Below, piece after piece: positions 46,159-55,126 of a DNA stretch of 64,000 nucleotides. The position numbers and the translations under genes were made by a program. The DNA lies in assembly GCA_003612285.1 (NCBI GenBank), contig RAYE01000016.1, forward strand, positions 1-64,000, given 5' to 3'. The notes under the pieces were generated by a model that had not been told where the DNA came from, ran no database searches, and was given only the letters and a program-made list of their open reading frames with translations. This stretch comes from a bacterium D16-51 (GTDB lineage: Bacteria; Bacillota; Clostridia; Lachnospirales; Lachnospiraceae). How positions within the stretch are numbered: position 1 is the stretch's first letter; the number at the start of each line of letters is the position of its first letter.

Positions 46159-48648
46159 TTATTTATGTAACAAAAAACCATGCAGTTTATTCCGGATTCT
46201 TCTAGGAATCCTGCCAGAAGATATGGACAAATAAATGCCTGCAATACAGATACCGGCGGCTGCCATAGCTGCCACCGAAAGAAGGGAAGCTTGGCGGCTG
46301 GCTTCTGTATCTGCTGCCCTGTCAGGTTTTTCGCTTATGCCAGTTTTTTTCTCCAAATTATTGAAAGCTGAAATATTAGAATCATTTTTCCTTAACTGAA
46401 ACGTTTTAGGAGTTTTACTCTTTGACAGGGTGCCATTTTGTTCATTTACAGCCGGATCTGGATATCTGCTTTCATTATTTTTCTTTGCCAGCGTCTGTGC
46501 CTTAATGGAAGATTGTACAAAAGGAGGATATCTGTCAATTATATTTTCATTCCATAAATTCCATTTATCTTGATTGTTTGAATCATCCTCTGGTGTATCA
46601 GCGCTTACTGGAATCCTTAACTTATCTATTAAATTTTGAAGAGAAACCTTCCACCTGCCATTTTCTTTGTTCCCCGGCACCTCAGGAACCACAGGTTTTT
46701 CTTCTGGATTCTGCAGTGCAGGCGGCGTCTGGCTGCTTCCTGTATCTTCTGGATTCTCTGGTTTGTTCCCTGGATTCGGCGATATCACCGGCTGCTGGCT
46801 ATTTCCTGTATTTTTCGGTTTTTCTGTCTTGTCTCCTGAATCCGATGGTATTGGCTTCTGGTTATTTTCTGTATCTTCTGGTTTCTGCCATGAAATCTGT
46901 GGCAGCCCGCCCACTGTATTATCCTCCTTATTGGCAGCATCAATGTTATCCCCAGGTGCTTCTGTAGCTTCCGGCTTATTTTCCGAATCCGGCGGTAAAC
47001 CTGGCCGCTGCCCGCTGGCCGTGCTGTCATCTTTATTATCAGCCCCGGCGTTATTTTCATTTCCGCCAGAACCGCCAACTTCCGGCAGTTTAGGAGGAAT
47101 TTCATATGTACCCGGCCACGCAAGCACAAGCTGGCGCCCATCATAAACGCCGCCCTCTATTTTCAGTCCAACAAAAAAAGGAATAGGACTCCCGCCCGTT
47201 TTCTCTGCTTCCAGATATGACCGGTACGGTTCCATAGTATTGTCTAATACTAAAGCATATTTACTATTCTTTGTAGCAGGCTGTCCATTCACTGCATCCA
47301 ACAGCGGCAGTCCGGGAATCTCTGCCCACTCTGAATCTCCCTCTACATATGTATATGCATGGATTGCCGCTGCCCCCGTAGGTTTCAGATAAAAAGACAT
47401 TTCCAATCCATAATTTTCTGCTGACAACACCCCTGTAGGATTCTCCCCCTCTGAAACAACATTTAAAACCAGCCTGACTTCATCAGTAATTACAGGATTA
47501 TCCATCACTAATGGTTCATCCAGTCGAAAGATTCCCTGCGGAGTATTTACCAAAGTACCTGAAGGAACTGCAATCTCCTCTGCGGCATCTGCAAGCGTTA
47601 TGCTTTCCCCTGCAATAAGCTGTGGCAGCGCCAGCGGTTTCCATGTAACCGGACAATCCACAATGCCTTCTGTATTCAAATTTAATTGCTTAGAATAAAA
47701 CTGAATTTCAATCGGAAGTGTATCTGGCAAAAAAGAAGCTATCTCTTCCGCTGTGGTATTCTCGCTGACAGTAAGCTGATACTGTCCTATATACCGAAAA
47801 GGATTTGTTTCACGGACACTCATGGAAGAATCAAACATTGCACTAAGAGCAGCATCCTCTGGAACAGGCTGCGGATTTCCCCGGTCAACAACCGCTTCCT
47901 GAGTTTCATATGTAATCCCATTTTCCCTTGTGACACACAATTTCAGGTAAAAACAATCCAACTCCCCAGCAAGATAACTTTTCAATGGCTCGTATTTAGA
48001 ATAAAGATAAATTTGATTTTTCACATCCAACAAATTAGATAACTTATCCGCATGTAAATAATCAAGCCAATTTACATCCCAAAATCTTTCACTGGCCTGG
48101 TAGTTTTTCCCATCCAATGAATACATCAGCTGAACACGGGTGGTGTCTGAAGGAAATTCTTTAAAATTCCCAGATACAATATATCCCTGGAAAGAATTTT
48201 CTACTCTGACAGAAAATGCTGGCGGCTCATCGGTAACTGGAATATCAGATTCTTCCCCATTATCTTCACTATCCCCACTATCTTCCTTATCCTCGTAATC
48301 CTTCGGATTTTGAGTAATGTCTGGCTGCTCCTCTTCCTCCTCCGATGCCTGGGCAGGTTCTGGCCGCTCCCCTTCCTCTTCTAAACCCTGAACAGGCTCT
48401 GGCTGCTCCCCTTCACCCTCCGATGCCTGGGTAGGTTCCGGCCGCTCCCCTTCCTCTTCCAAACCCTGGACAGGCTCCGGCTGTTCTTCCTTGTCCTCCA
48501 CCCCTTGGGCAGGCTCTGGCTGTTCTTCCTCGTCCAATACTACAGTTCCATCCAAAGGATCATCTGCAGCAAAGGCAAATCCTGGAAAACTATTTAATGT
48601 AATTAAGACTGCAGCTAACACTGCCGTAATTTTTTTTACTGTTCTCAT
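46159..48648 (-). CDS. Large surface protein with acidic repeats and C-terminal membrane anchor
   Basis: 829 aa from ATG 48648; the signal peptide is ITAVLAAVLITLNSFPGFAFA, and GGAG lies 8 nt before the ATG. Residues about 30-130 are acidic tandem repeats of about 18 residues (EEGERPEPTQASEGEGEQ-type). A central region of about 400 residues is beta-rich (FSVRVENSFQGYIVSGNF, NKSYLEAEKTGG), not matched to a named family. A Pro/Asn/Glu-rich stretch with imperfect repeats (NPGNKPENPEDTG) follows, and a final membrane segment (LLSVAAMAAAGICIAGIYLSI) plus a basic tail. No LPxTG is seen, so it is membrane-anchored. Function unknown. It is convergent with the two-component kinase, which may control it. 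Confidence 0.75.
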   Translation of the reverse strand: MRTVKKITAVLAAVLITLNSFPGFAFAADDPLDGTVVLDEEEQPEPAQGVEDKEEQPEPVQGLEEEGERPEPTQASEGEGEQPEPVQGLEEEGERPEPAQASEEEEEQPDITQNPKDYEDKEDSGDSEDNGEESDIPVTDEPPAFSVRVENSFQGYIVSGNFKEFPSDTTRVQLMYSLDGKNYQASERFWDVNWLDYLHADKLSNLLDVKNQIYLYSKYEPLKSYLAGELDCFYLKLCVTRENGITYETQEAVVDRGNPQPVPEDAALSAMFDSSMSVRETNPFRYIGQYQLTVSENTTAEEIASFLPDTLPIEIQFYSKQLNLNTEGIVDCPVTWKPLALPQLIAGESITLADAAEEIAVPSGTLVNTPQGIFRLDEPLVMDNPVITDEVRLVLNVVSEGENPTGVLSAENYGLEMSFYLKPTGAAAIHAYTYVEGDSEWAEIPGLPLLDAVNGQPATKNSKYALVLDNTMEPYRSYLEAEKTGGSPIPFFVGLKIEGGVYDGRQLVLAWPGTYEIPPKLPEVGGSGGNENNAGADNKDDSTASGQRPGLPPDSENKPEATEAPGDNIDAANKEDNTVGGLPQISWQKPEDTENNQKPIPSDSGDKTEKPKNTGNSQQPVISPNPGNKPENPEDTGSSQTPPALQNPEEKPVVPEVPGNKENGRWKVSLQNLIDKLRIPVSADTPEDDSNNQDKWNLWNENIIDRYPPFVQSSIKAQTLAKKNNESRYPDPAVNEQNGTLSKSKTPKTFQLRKNDSNISAFNNLEKKTGISEKPDRAADTEASRQASLLSVAAMAAAGICIAGIYLSISSGRIPRRIRNKLHGFLLHK

Positions 48649-48759
48649 ATGTAGAAGCTCCATTTCTCTTATTAATAAAATATTAATAAGAATTATGAAC
48701 CATGTCAAGCATTACCACAACCTTCCAAAAGATATTTCCCTATTCTATCTATCCTGTGT

Positions 48760-48765
48760 TATAAT
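48760..48765 (+). promoter_or_regulatory. Extended -10 of the OLD-family nuclease gene
   Basis: TGTTATAAT forms an extended -10 about 120 nt before the ATG at 48886. The palindrome at 48779-48824 begins near the expected transcript start. A second TATAAT (48860-48865) is too close to the ribosome site to be useful. Confidence 0.4.
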
Positions 48766-48778
48766 GTTTTTGATAGTA

Positions 48779-48824
48779 TTACTAAGGTGGTTAAATATCG
48801 AATGAATTTTAACCGCCTTAGTAA
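48779..48824 (+). promoter_or_regulatory. Palindrome in the OLD-family nuclease leader
   Basis: TTACTAAGGTGGTTAA and TTAACCGCCTTAGTAA pair over 16 bp with one G-U and a 14-nt loop. Placed just after the -10 element at 48760, it fits an operator or a regulatory hairpin. There is no T-run after it, so it is not a clear terminator. Confidence 0.5.
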
Positions 48825-48885
48825 TATGAAACTGTAACCTTTTACCTGTTCATTCATACTATAATGATAAAGGGGGATTTCTTTT

Positions 48886-50745
48886 ATGAAAATATGTTAC
48901 CTGAAAATAAAAAACTTCAAATCCATCCGGGAGTTAGAAATTAAAGACATTGAAAACGCCCTGATTTTAGTCGGAAAAAATAACACTGGGAAAACAGCAG
49001 TAATCGATGCCCTGCTTCTTGTGGCAAATATGCATAAAGTTGAGCCATATGAATGGTTAGATAAAAACCGCCCGATTGAAATTTCAGTCCAGATTGAATT
49101 TACCAAAAACGATTTAAGCGACTACCACACAAGGGGCATTATCAGCAAAATGCATGATTACGAAGCATGGTATGAAGAATTTCAGACAGCATTCCCATCT
49201 TTTCAGGATAACATTATTTCATTTACCTGTCAGGTCAGCCCGCAGAATATTGTACGCTACAATGACGGATACCAGAAAAACAACCCTTATATATTAGATA
49301 TATTTCCAAAAATATACCATATAGACCAAACCCGAAATCTCGAGGCGCTGCAGAGCGATGTATTCAGCTTCTACGACAAAGAATCCTTCCAAAAACTAAA
49401 GGATAACAGATGTACATTTGACCCTGCCAAAACCTGTAACCGCTGTTTCCAGTGCATTGGCTTAATCAATAAAAAAGCACCAGAGGAGCTGACCCTTTTT
49501 GAAACTGCGCGCCTCTTGCAATACAAACTGTTCCACACAAAGCTGCATGAATTTGCCAAAAAAGTGAACGCCCATTTTCAGGCAAATGGAAGCCCTTCCC
49601 AGGAAATCCAATATGTACAGGATTACGACTTAAACAGCCTGCTCCATATTGATACCGTTGTTTACAACAAAATGCGCGGCGGATCTGTCGGGCCGATTAA
49701 CCTGCTCAGTGAAGGCATCCGAAGTATTTATGCACTCTCTTTACTGGAAACATATATTGAAGAAGACGGTACTCTTCCCAGTATTATTATAATGGAAGAC
49801 CCGGAAATTTATCTTCATCCGCAGCTTCAGAAAATGGCAAGTGAAATTTTTTTCCGCCTTTCCAAAAAAAACCAGGTAATCTTTTCCACACATTCACCAA
49901 ACCTGATTTTTAATTTTTCCAGCCGGCAGATTAAAGAAGTTGTATTGGATGAGGAATATTATACCATTGTCAAAGAAAACACAAATGTAGACGTCATCTT
50001 AGATGACCTTGGTTATACGGCTAATGATTTAATGAATGTAAGTTTTGTTTTCATTGTAGAGGGAAAGCAGGACAGTAACAGGCTTCCTCTTTTACTGGAA
50101 AAATATTATTCTGAAATCTATGATGAAAATGGAAATTTGCAGCGAATTACAATTATTCCTACAAATAGCTGTACAAATATCAAAACTTATGCTAACCTAA
50201 AATATATTAATAAATTATATTTAAAAGACCAGTTTTTAATGATACGGGACAGCGACGGCAAAAATCCAAAATATCTAAAAAAGCAGCTTTGCAGCTATTA
50301 TGAGCAGCGCGCAAAAGAAGATATTGGGAATCTCCCGCGCGTTGAACCAAAAAATGTACTGATATTAAAATATTATTCTTTTGAAAATTATTTCCTTGAC
50401 CCGAAAGTTATGGTAAAAATTGGTGTCATTAAATCAGAAGAAGACTTTTATAATATTTTATATAAAAAGTTTAAAGATTACCTATTCCGTTTAAGCAGCG
50501 TAAAAAAACTGCAGCGCAATAAAAATATCCGTTTTAAAAGCAAACAGGATATCAAGGATAACATAGAAGATATTAAAACATATGTCCGTGGCCACAATCT
50601 CTTTGATATATTTTATGGGCGTTACCACGGAACAGACGAACAGGAGATTTTAAAAAAATACATTGATGCAGCGCCAAGAGAAACTTTCCAGGATATCTTT
50701 GACGCCATTGATTCCTTCGTCTATTTTGAAAACAGAAAAAAATAA
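48886..50745 (+). CDS. OLD-family ATP-dependent nuclease (AAA ATPase plus TOPRIM)
   Basis: 619 aa. The N-terminal ABC/SMC-type ATPase has Walker A VGKNNTGKTAVIDALL, signature LLSEGIRSIYALSLLE, Walker B SIIIMEDPEIYLHP and H-loop IFSTHSPNLIFNF. From about 385 a TOPRIM module follows (VFIVEGKQDSNRLPLL, then MIRDSDGKNPK). A Cys cluster in the ATPase insertion (CTFDPAKTCNRCFQC, around residues 178-193) could bind metal and is not standard. OLD proteins are nucleases, many of them phage-defence effectors (stand-alone OLD, or GajA of Gabija). No GajB-type UvrD helicase or reverse transcriptase is adjacent, so it is the stand-alone class. It sits right before the housekeeping murA cluster. Confidence 0.85.
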   Translation: MKICYLKIKNFKSIRELEIKDIENALILVGKNNTGKTAVIDALLLVANMHKVEPYEWLDKNRPIEISVQIEFTKNDLSDYHTRGIISKMHDYEAWYEEFQTAFPSFQDNIISFTCQVSPQNIVRYNDGYQKNNPYILDIFPKIYHIDQTRNLEALQSDVFSFYDKESFQKLKDNRCTFDPAKTCNRCFQCIGLINKKAPEELTLFETARLLQYKLFHTKLHEFAKKVNAHFQANGSPSQEIQYVQDYDLNSLLHIDTVVYNKMRGGSVGPINLLSEGIRSIYALSLLETYIEEDGTLPSIIIMEDPEIYLHPQLQKMASEIFFRLSKKNQVIFSTHSPNLIFNFSSRQIKEVVLDEEYYTIVKENTNVDVILDDLGYTANDLMNVSFVFIVEGKQDSNRLPLLLEKYYSEIYDENGNLQRITIIPTNSCTNIKTYANLKYINKLYLKDQFLMIRDSDGKNPKYLKKQLCSYYEQRAKEDIGNLPRVEPKNVLILKYYSFENYFLDPKVMVKIGVIKSEEDFYNILYKKFKDYLFRLSSVKKLQRNKNIRFKSKQDIKDNIEDIKTYVRGHNLFDIFYGRYHGTDEQEILKKYIDAAPRETFQDIFDAIDSFVYFENRKK

Positions 50746-50785
50746 CAAAATTGTGTCAGAAACATGGCACACAAATGTTCCGTTA

Positions 50786-50813
50786 TTGACATATCAAATG
50801 TTTCGTTTATAAT
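50786..50813 (+). promoter_or_regulatory. Sigma-A promoter of murA
   Basis: TTGACA (50786-50791), a 16-nt spacer and TATAAT (50808-50813) form a consensus promoter about 57 nt before the ATG at 50870. Confidence 0.8.
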
Positions 50814-50869
50814 ATTAATACTATAACGAGGAAAAGAAGATAATAAAATTGGATTTAATGAGGTGCGAT

Positions 50870-52171
50870 ATGGAAAATCAATATATTATCAAGGGCGGTA
50901 CACCTTTATATGGCGAAGTAACCATTAGTGGTGCAAAAAACGCCGCGCTTGGCATCCTTGCAGCAGCGATTATGACCGATGAGACCGTTACGATAGATAA
51001 TTTACCTGATGTCAGAGATATAAATGTTTTGTTAAATGCCATAGAAGGAATTGGCGCCACAGTTCACAGGGTTGATTCCCATACAGTTGAAATCAACGGA
51101 AGCACCATTACGGATGTTTCTATTGATTATGACTCAATCCGCAAAATCCGCGCTTCTTATTATCTCTTAGGTGCGCTTCTTGGCAAATATTCCAAAGCTC
51201 AGGTAGCATTGCCAGGCGGCTGTGATATCGGAAGCCGTCCAATTGACCAGCACCTGAAGGGCTTCCGTGCCTTAGGGGCTACTGTCAATATTGAATATGG
51301 CATGATTAATACACATGCAGACCACCTTGTTGGAAGCCATATTTTCCTTGATGTTGTGTCCGTCGGGGCAACGATTAACATTATGTTAGCTGCCTGCATG
51401 GCAGAAGGAAGAACTGTAATTGAAAATGTGGCAAAAGAACCGCATATCGTCGATGTAGCAAACTTTTTAAATAGCATGGGCGCCGACATCAAAGGCGCTG
51501 GTACGGATAAAATCCGCATCCGCGGCGTAGAACGGCTTCACGCAAGTGAATATTCCATTATCCCGGATCAGATTGAAGCCGGAACCTTTATGGCTGCTGC
51601 GGCAGCTACAAAAGGAAGCGTCCTGATTAAAAATGTCATTCCAAAGCATTTAGAAGCAATTTCTGTCAAATTAGTTGAAATCGGGGCAGTTGTAGAAGAA
51701 TATGATGATGCAGTCCGTGTATCCGCTAATGGGCGTTTACGCCATACACAGATAAAAACACTGCCATATCCTGGTTTTCCTACCGATATGCAGCCACAAA
51801 TTGCTACGCTTCTTGCATTATCAGATGGAACAAGTACAATAACAGAAAGTATTTTTGAAAACCGTTTCAAATATGTTGATGAACTGGCACGAATGGGCGC
51901 TTCAATAAAGGTAGAAGGCAACGTAGCTATTATCGAAGGTGTAGAAGAATTTACCGGCGCTACGATTAGCGCCCCGGATTTGCGCGCAGGCGCTGCACTG
52001 GTTGTAGCGGGACTGGTAGCGGACGGCTATACTACCGTAGACTCCATCCGGTACATTGAACGGGGATATGAATGTTTTGAAAATAAATTAAGAGAACTGG
52101 GCGCTACGATTGAAAAAATCCCGGTAGATGATGAAAGGGCAGTTCAGAAATTTAAATTAAAAGCAGTATAA
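50870..52171 (+). CDS. murA: UDP-N-acetylglucosamine 1-carboxyvinyltransferase
   Basis: 433 aa from ATG 50870 (GAGGT 6 nt upstream). EPSP-synthase-like fold with the start YIIKGGTPLYGEVTISGAKNAALG; active-site Cys in LPGGCDIGSRPIDQHL (about C118), as in fosfomycin-sensitive MurA; late motifs YPGFPTDMQPQ, ENRFKYVDELARMGA and DLRAGAALVVAG. It transfers enolpyruvate from PEP to UDP-GlcNAc, the first committed step of peptidoglycan synthesis, in the cytosol. It has its own consensus promoter and is closed by an intrinsic terminator at 52215, so it is a separate unit from yaaR-rsmI. Confidence 0.97.
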   Translation: MENQYIIKGGTPLYGEVTISGAKNAALGILAAAIMTDETVTIDNLPDVRDINVLLNAIEGIGATVHRVDSHTVEINGSTITDVSIDYDSIRKIRASYYLLGALLGKYSKAQVALPGGCDIGSRPIDQHLKGFRALGATVNIEYGMINTHADHLVGSHIFLDVVSVGATINIMLAACMAEGRTVIENVAKEPHIVDVANFLNSMGADIKGAGTDKIRIRGVERLHASEYSIIPDQIEAGTFMAAAAATKGSVLIKNVIPKHLEAISVKLVEIGAVVEEYDDAVRVSANGRLRHTQIKTLPYPGFPTDMQPQIATLLALSDGTSTITESIFENRFKYVDELARMGASIKVEGNVAIIEGVEEFTGATISAPDLRAGAALVVAGLVADGYTTVDSIRYIERGYECFENKLRELGATIEKIPVDDERAVQKFKLKAV

Positions 52172-52175
52172 AAAG

Positions 52176-52197
52176 GTTACTATTCACGAATAATAAC
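52176..52197. repeat. Minimal GTTACTATTCACG palindrome
   Basis: Directly after the murA stop, GTTACTATTCAC is followed by an inverted version (GAATAATAAC). This looks like the two ends of the repeat family (see 9066 and 38776) joined with almost nothing inside. Another half-copy (CGTGAATAGTAC) lies at 42619-42630. Confidence 0.5.
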
Positions 52198-52214
52198 ATA
52201 AAAAGCCAATTTCC

Positions 52215-52259
52215 AACGACCGTCATAAGAAATATGCCTCCTGTGATGGTCGTTTTTGT
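52215..52259 (+). terminator. Terminator of murA
   Basis: AACGACCGTCA and TGATGGTCGTT pair (one G-U), followed by TTTTGTT. It lies 44 nt after the murA stop. Confidence 0.85.
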
Positions 52260-52288
52260 TTGCAAATACACCTGAAAAAGCGTATAAT
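52260..52288 (+). promoter_or_regulatory. Promoter of the yaaR-rsmI unit
   Basis: TTGCAA (52260-52265), a 17-nt spacer and TATAAT (52283-52288). The -35 touches the end of the murA terminator, so the two units are tightly packed. Confidence 0.7.
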
Positions 52289-52329
52289 CATAGTAGCTTT
52301 TCTATAACAATAAAAGGGGGTATGTGATT

Positions 52330-52770
52330 GTGGACCTGAAAATCACAAATTTACAACAGCTTTTACAGACAGAACAAAAAGCGCCTGCTGCAGAAGCAGA
52401 TGGTTCCTTCCGTTTTGCCCTGTTAAGCAGCCTGGAAGAAAACGAATTACAGTCACAGCTTTCCCTTATGATGGAAGATATTATACAGCAGGGCGACAAA
52501 CTCGGCAAACGGATGGATGTGCGTGACTTAAAACAATACCGCAAACTGATTCAGGAATTTATGAATGAAATTGCAACCCATACGCACCAGTTCAGCCGTG
52601 AAAATTTTCTTGACCGGAAGGGACGCCACCGTGTATATGGAATCGTCAAAAAAATAAACCAGACATTAGATGAACTGGCTGAAGAACTATTAAGGGAAGA
52701 AAAAGACCATATTGCAATTTTAAGTAAAATAGATGAAATCAAAGGCCTTATTTTAGATATATTTACCTAA
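52330..52770 (+). CDS. yaaR: YaaR-family protein (DUF327)
   Basis: 146 aa if started at GTG 52330 (AGGGGG about 9 nt upstream); a GTG at 52324 is in frame but too close to that site. The protein is helical and polar ([35 protein letters not shown]), with the DUF327 end [24 protein letters not shown]-type. In Bacillus and Clostridia yaaR sits between tmk/yaaQ and holB, as here before holB. Function unknown; cytoplasmic. Confidence 0.85.
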   Translation: [146 protein letters not shown]

Positions 52771-52894
52771 TAAAACCATTCAGGCCCAAAAACAAAGGCA
52801 GCATTTTTCACACACAAATTTGTGTCTTCGCACACCTGCCACAAATTTGTTAGGAACTGCAGAAAAAAGAACGTGTGCAGAAATGAGGATTATT

Positions 52895-53884
52895 ATGGCA
52901 AATTTTAAAGATATTGTCGGGCAAAACCAAATAAAAAAACATTTTCAGGAAGGTATAAAAAAGGGAAGCCTTTCCCATTCTTATATTATTAATGGGGAAA
53001 CCGGCTCCGGCAGGCATCTTTTGTCATCTGCACTTGCAAAATCCCTCTTTTGTGAAAACAGAACCAAGCAGGGGGACGCCTGCGGAACATGTAAATCCTG
53101 CATTCAGGTTGATTCTGGAAGCCATCCTGATATACACTTTATCACCCATGAAAAGCTCAGTATCAGTATTGATGATATCCGAAACCAGTTAATCAACGAT
53201 ATTTCCATTAAGCCATACAGCAGCCAATATAAAATTTATGTCATCGCAGAAGCAAACAAAATGACGGAACAGGCGCAAAATGCACTTTTAAAAACCATTG
53301 AGGAGCCGCCGGAATATGCCATTATTCTGCTTCTGACAGAAAATGCACAAAATCTTCTTCCAACAATTACATCACGTTGTATTATACTAAATACAGAACC
53401 ACTTGGGCAGGAAGCAATTGTAGAATATCTGGTAAAAAACCTGCAAATGGAACCAGAACGTGCAAAAATTGCCGCAGGCTTCTGCCAGGGGAATGTTGGC
53501 AAGGCAATCCATTTTGCTTCTTCTGAAGATTTTCAGGAAATGAAACGGGATACCTTGCAGCTTTTGAAAAAAATTGACGATATTGATATTTCTGACATTA
53601 TGGCCATGATTAAAGAACTTTCCCTGAGAAAAGGAAAGATTAATGAATATTTAGATTTAATGCTTCTGTGGTACCGTGACGTCTTAATGTTTAAAGTTAC
53701 AAAAGACGCCAATATCCTGCTTTACCGTGAAGAATACAAGGCGATATCACGGCAGGCCAGCATTCGGAATTACGAAGATATTGAAAAAATAATTAAAGCA
53801 ATTGACAAAGCAAAAGTCCGTTTAAACGCAAATGTCAATTTTGAAACAGCAATTGAACTACTTCTTTTAACCATTAAAGAATAG
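52895..53884 (+). CDS. holB: DNA polymerase III subunit delta'
   Basis: 329 aa from ATG 52895 (GAGGA upstream); the frame extends to 52820 without a site. AAA+ clamp-loader fold: start FKDIVGQNQIKKHF, Walker A-like NGETGSGRHLLSSALA, zinc-binding Cys (CGTCKSC), then KMTEQAQNALLKTIEEPP and TITSRCIILN. It is a subunit of the clamp loader. The leader carries the motif AACGTGTGCAGAAATGAGG also seen before the SDR gene at 17565. It overlaps no neighbour; ricT starts 18 nt after its stop. Confidence 0.93.
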   Translation: MANFKDIVGQNQIKKHFQEGIKKGSLSHSYIINGETGSGRHLLSSALAKSLFCENRTKQGDACGTCKSCIQVDSGSHPDIHFITHEKLSISIDDIRNQLINDISIKPYSSQYKIYVIAEANKMTEQAQNALLKTIEEPPEYAIILLLTENAQNLLPTITSRCIILNTEPLGQEAIVEYLVKNLQMEPERAKIAAGFCQGNVGKAIHFASSEDFQEMKRDTLQLLKKIDDIDISDIMAMIKELSLRKGKINEYLDLMLLWYRDVLMFKVTKDANILLYREEYKAISRQASIRNYEDIEKIIKAIDKAKVRLNANVNFETAIELLLLTIKE

Positions 53885-53902
53885 GAAAGGAATATATAAA
53901 AT

Positions 53903-55105
53903 ATGACACGAATAATAGGAGTCCGCTTCAGAAAATCGGGAAAGGTCTATTATTTTGCCCCGGATAACCTTCCAATCAAAAAAGATGACCATGTAATCGT
54001 AGAAACTGCACGCGGCATAGAATATGGGACAGTAGTCCTTGGACCACGGGAGGTTACAGATGATAAAGTAATCCAGCCGCTAAAAAGCGTTATCCGTATT
54101 GCTACTCCGGAAGATGATGAAACAAGCCGGGAAAACGAAGCCAGGGAAAAAAACGCATATAAAATCTGCCTGGAAAAAATTGCAAAACACGGCCTGGATA
54201 TGAAACTGATTGATTCAGAATATACTTTTGACCGAAATAAACTCCTGTTTTATTTTACAGCAGACGGCAGAATTGATTTCCGCGAACTTGTAAAAGACCT
54301 TGCTTCTGTATTCCGTACCCGTATTGAACTCCGCCAGATTGGCGTCCGTGACGAAACAAAAATGCTTGGCGGCATTGCCATCTGCGGACGGCCTCTATGC
54401 TGCCACACCTATCTGTCAGATTTTGCACCAGTATCCATTAAAATGGCAAAAGAGCAGAACCTTTCCTTAAATCCATCAAAAATATCAGGCGTCTGTGGAC
54501 GCCTGATGTGCTGCCTGAAAAACGAAGAAGAAGCTTACGAATATTTAAATAAAATTCTCCCCCATATTGGCACAAAAGTAAAGACAATTGATGGGTATCA
54601 GGGAGAAGTGCAAAGTGTCAGCGTGTTAAAACAGCGTGTTAAAGTACTTTTAATGCACGAAAACGACGAACGGGAAGTAAGGGAATACCATGTCAGTGAA
54701 CTCCAATTTGAGAAAAAAGGGCATTTTGCCAATGCACCAGTTGCTGCAGCCCTTCCAGACGAAGAATTAGATGAAAATGCATTACGGGAATTAGAACAAT
54801 TAGAAAAAGAAGACTTAGAAGATACCACTGTAGAAAAATCTTCTTCGCAAAAGTCCCGTACTGAAAATAAAAAGAAACATTACAGTAAAAATAACTATCA
54901 AAATGAAACAACTTACGAATCACAAAATTTTAGTGATGATGATGAGCATAAAAAATACCGAAAAAAATATTATAATAACCGCAGCCAGAACCAAAGCAGC
55001 CGCAGCTCCCATTATCATTCCAACAGCAAAAACAGCTACCGTAGTAACAAAAGCTACAACAAAGGCTATCATAAAAGCGGTGAACATCACTCACAGGGAT
55101 ATTAA
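53903..55105 (+). CDS. ricT: PSP1-domain protein RicT (YaaT)
   Basis: 400 aa. The PSP1 region runs from residue 1 to about 270, with the Cys motifs that bind the iron-sulphur cluster of the RicAFT complex (GGIAICGRPLCCHTYL and GVCGRLMCCLKNEE). RicT (YaaT) is a subunit of that complex, which in Bacillus promotes RNase Y-dependent RNA maturation and sporulation. The last 110 residues are low-complexity, rich in Lys, Asn, Ser, Tyr and His (YYNNRSQNQSSRSS), longer than in Bacillus. The start has AAGGA at a normal distance. Confidence 0.92.
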   Translation: MTRIIGVRFRKSGKVYYFAPDNLPIKKDDHVIVETARGIEYGTVVLGPREVTDDKVIQPLKSVIRIATPEDDETSRENEAREKNAYKICLEKIAKHGLDMKLIDSEYTFDRNKLLFYFTADGRIDFRELVKDLASVFRTRIELRQIGVRDETKMLGGIAICGRPLCCHTYLSDFAPVSIKMAKEQNLSLNPSKISGVCGRLMCCLKNEEEAYEYLNKILPHIGTKVKTIDGYQGEVQSVSVLKQRVKVLLMHENDEREVREYHVSELQFEKKGHFANAPVAAALPDEELDENALRELEQLEKEDLEDTTVEKSSSQKSRTENKKKHYSKNNYQNETTYESQNFSDDDEHKKYRKKYYNNRSQNQSSRSSHYHSNSKNSYRSNKSYNKGYHKSGEHHSQGY

Positions 55106-55126
55106 GGATGAAAGAAAAAAAGAAGT

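Noticed and set aside
48886-50745. Calling the OLD protein GajA of a Gabija system
   Set aside because: No UvrD-type GajB partner is next to it; the following gene is murA with its own promoter.
52800-52894. N-terminal extension of holB to 52820
   Set aside because: The extension lies within a hairpin-rich stretch (ACACAAATTTGTGT) and has no ribosome site; delta' proteins start at FKDIVGQ-type text.
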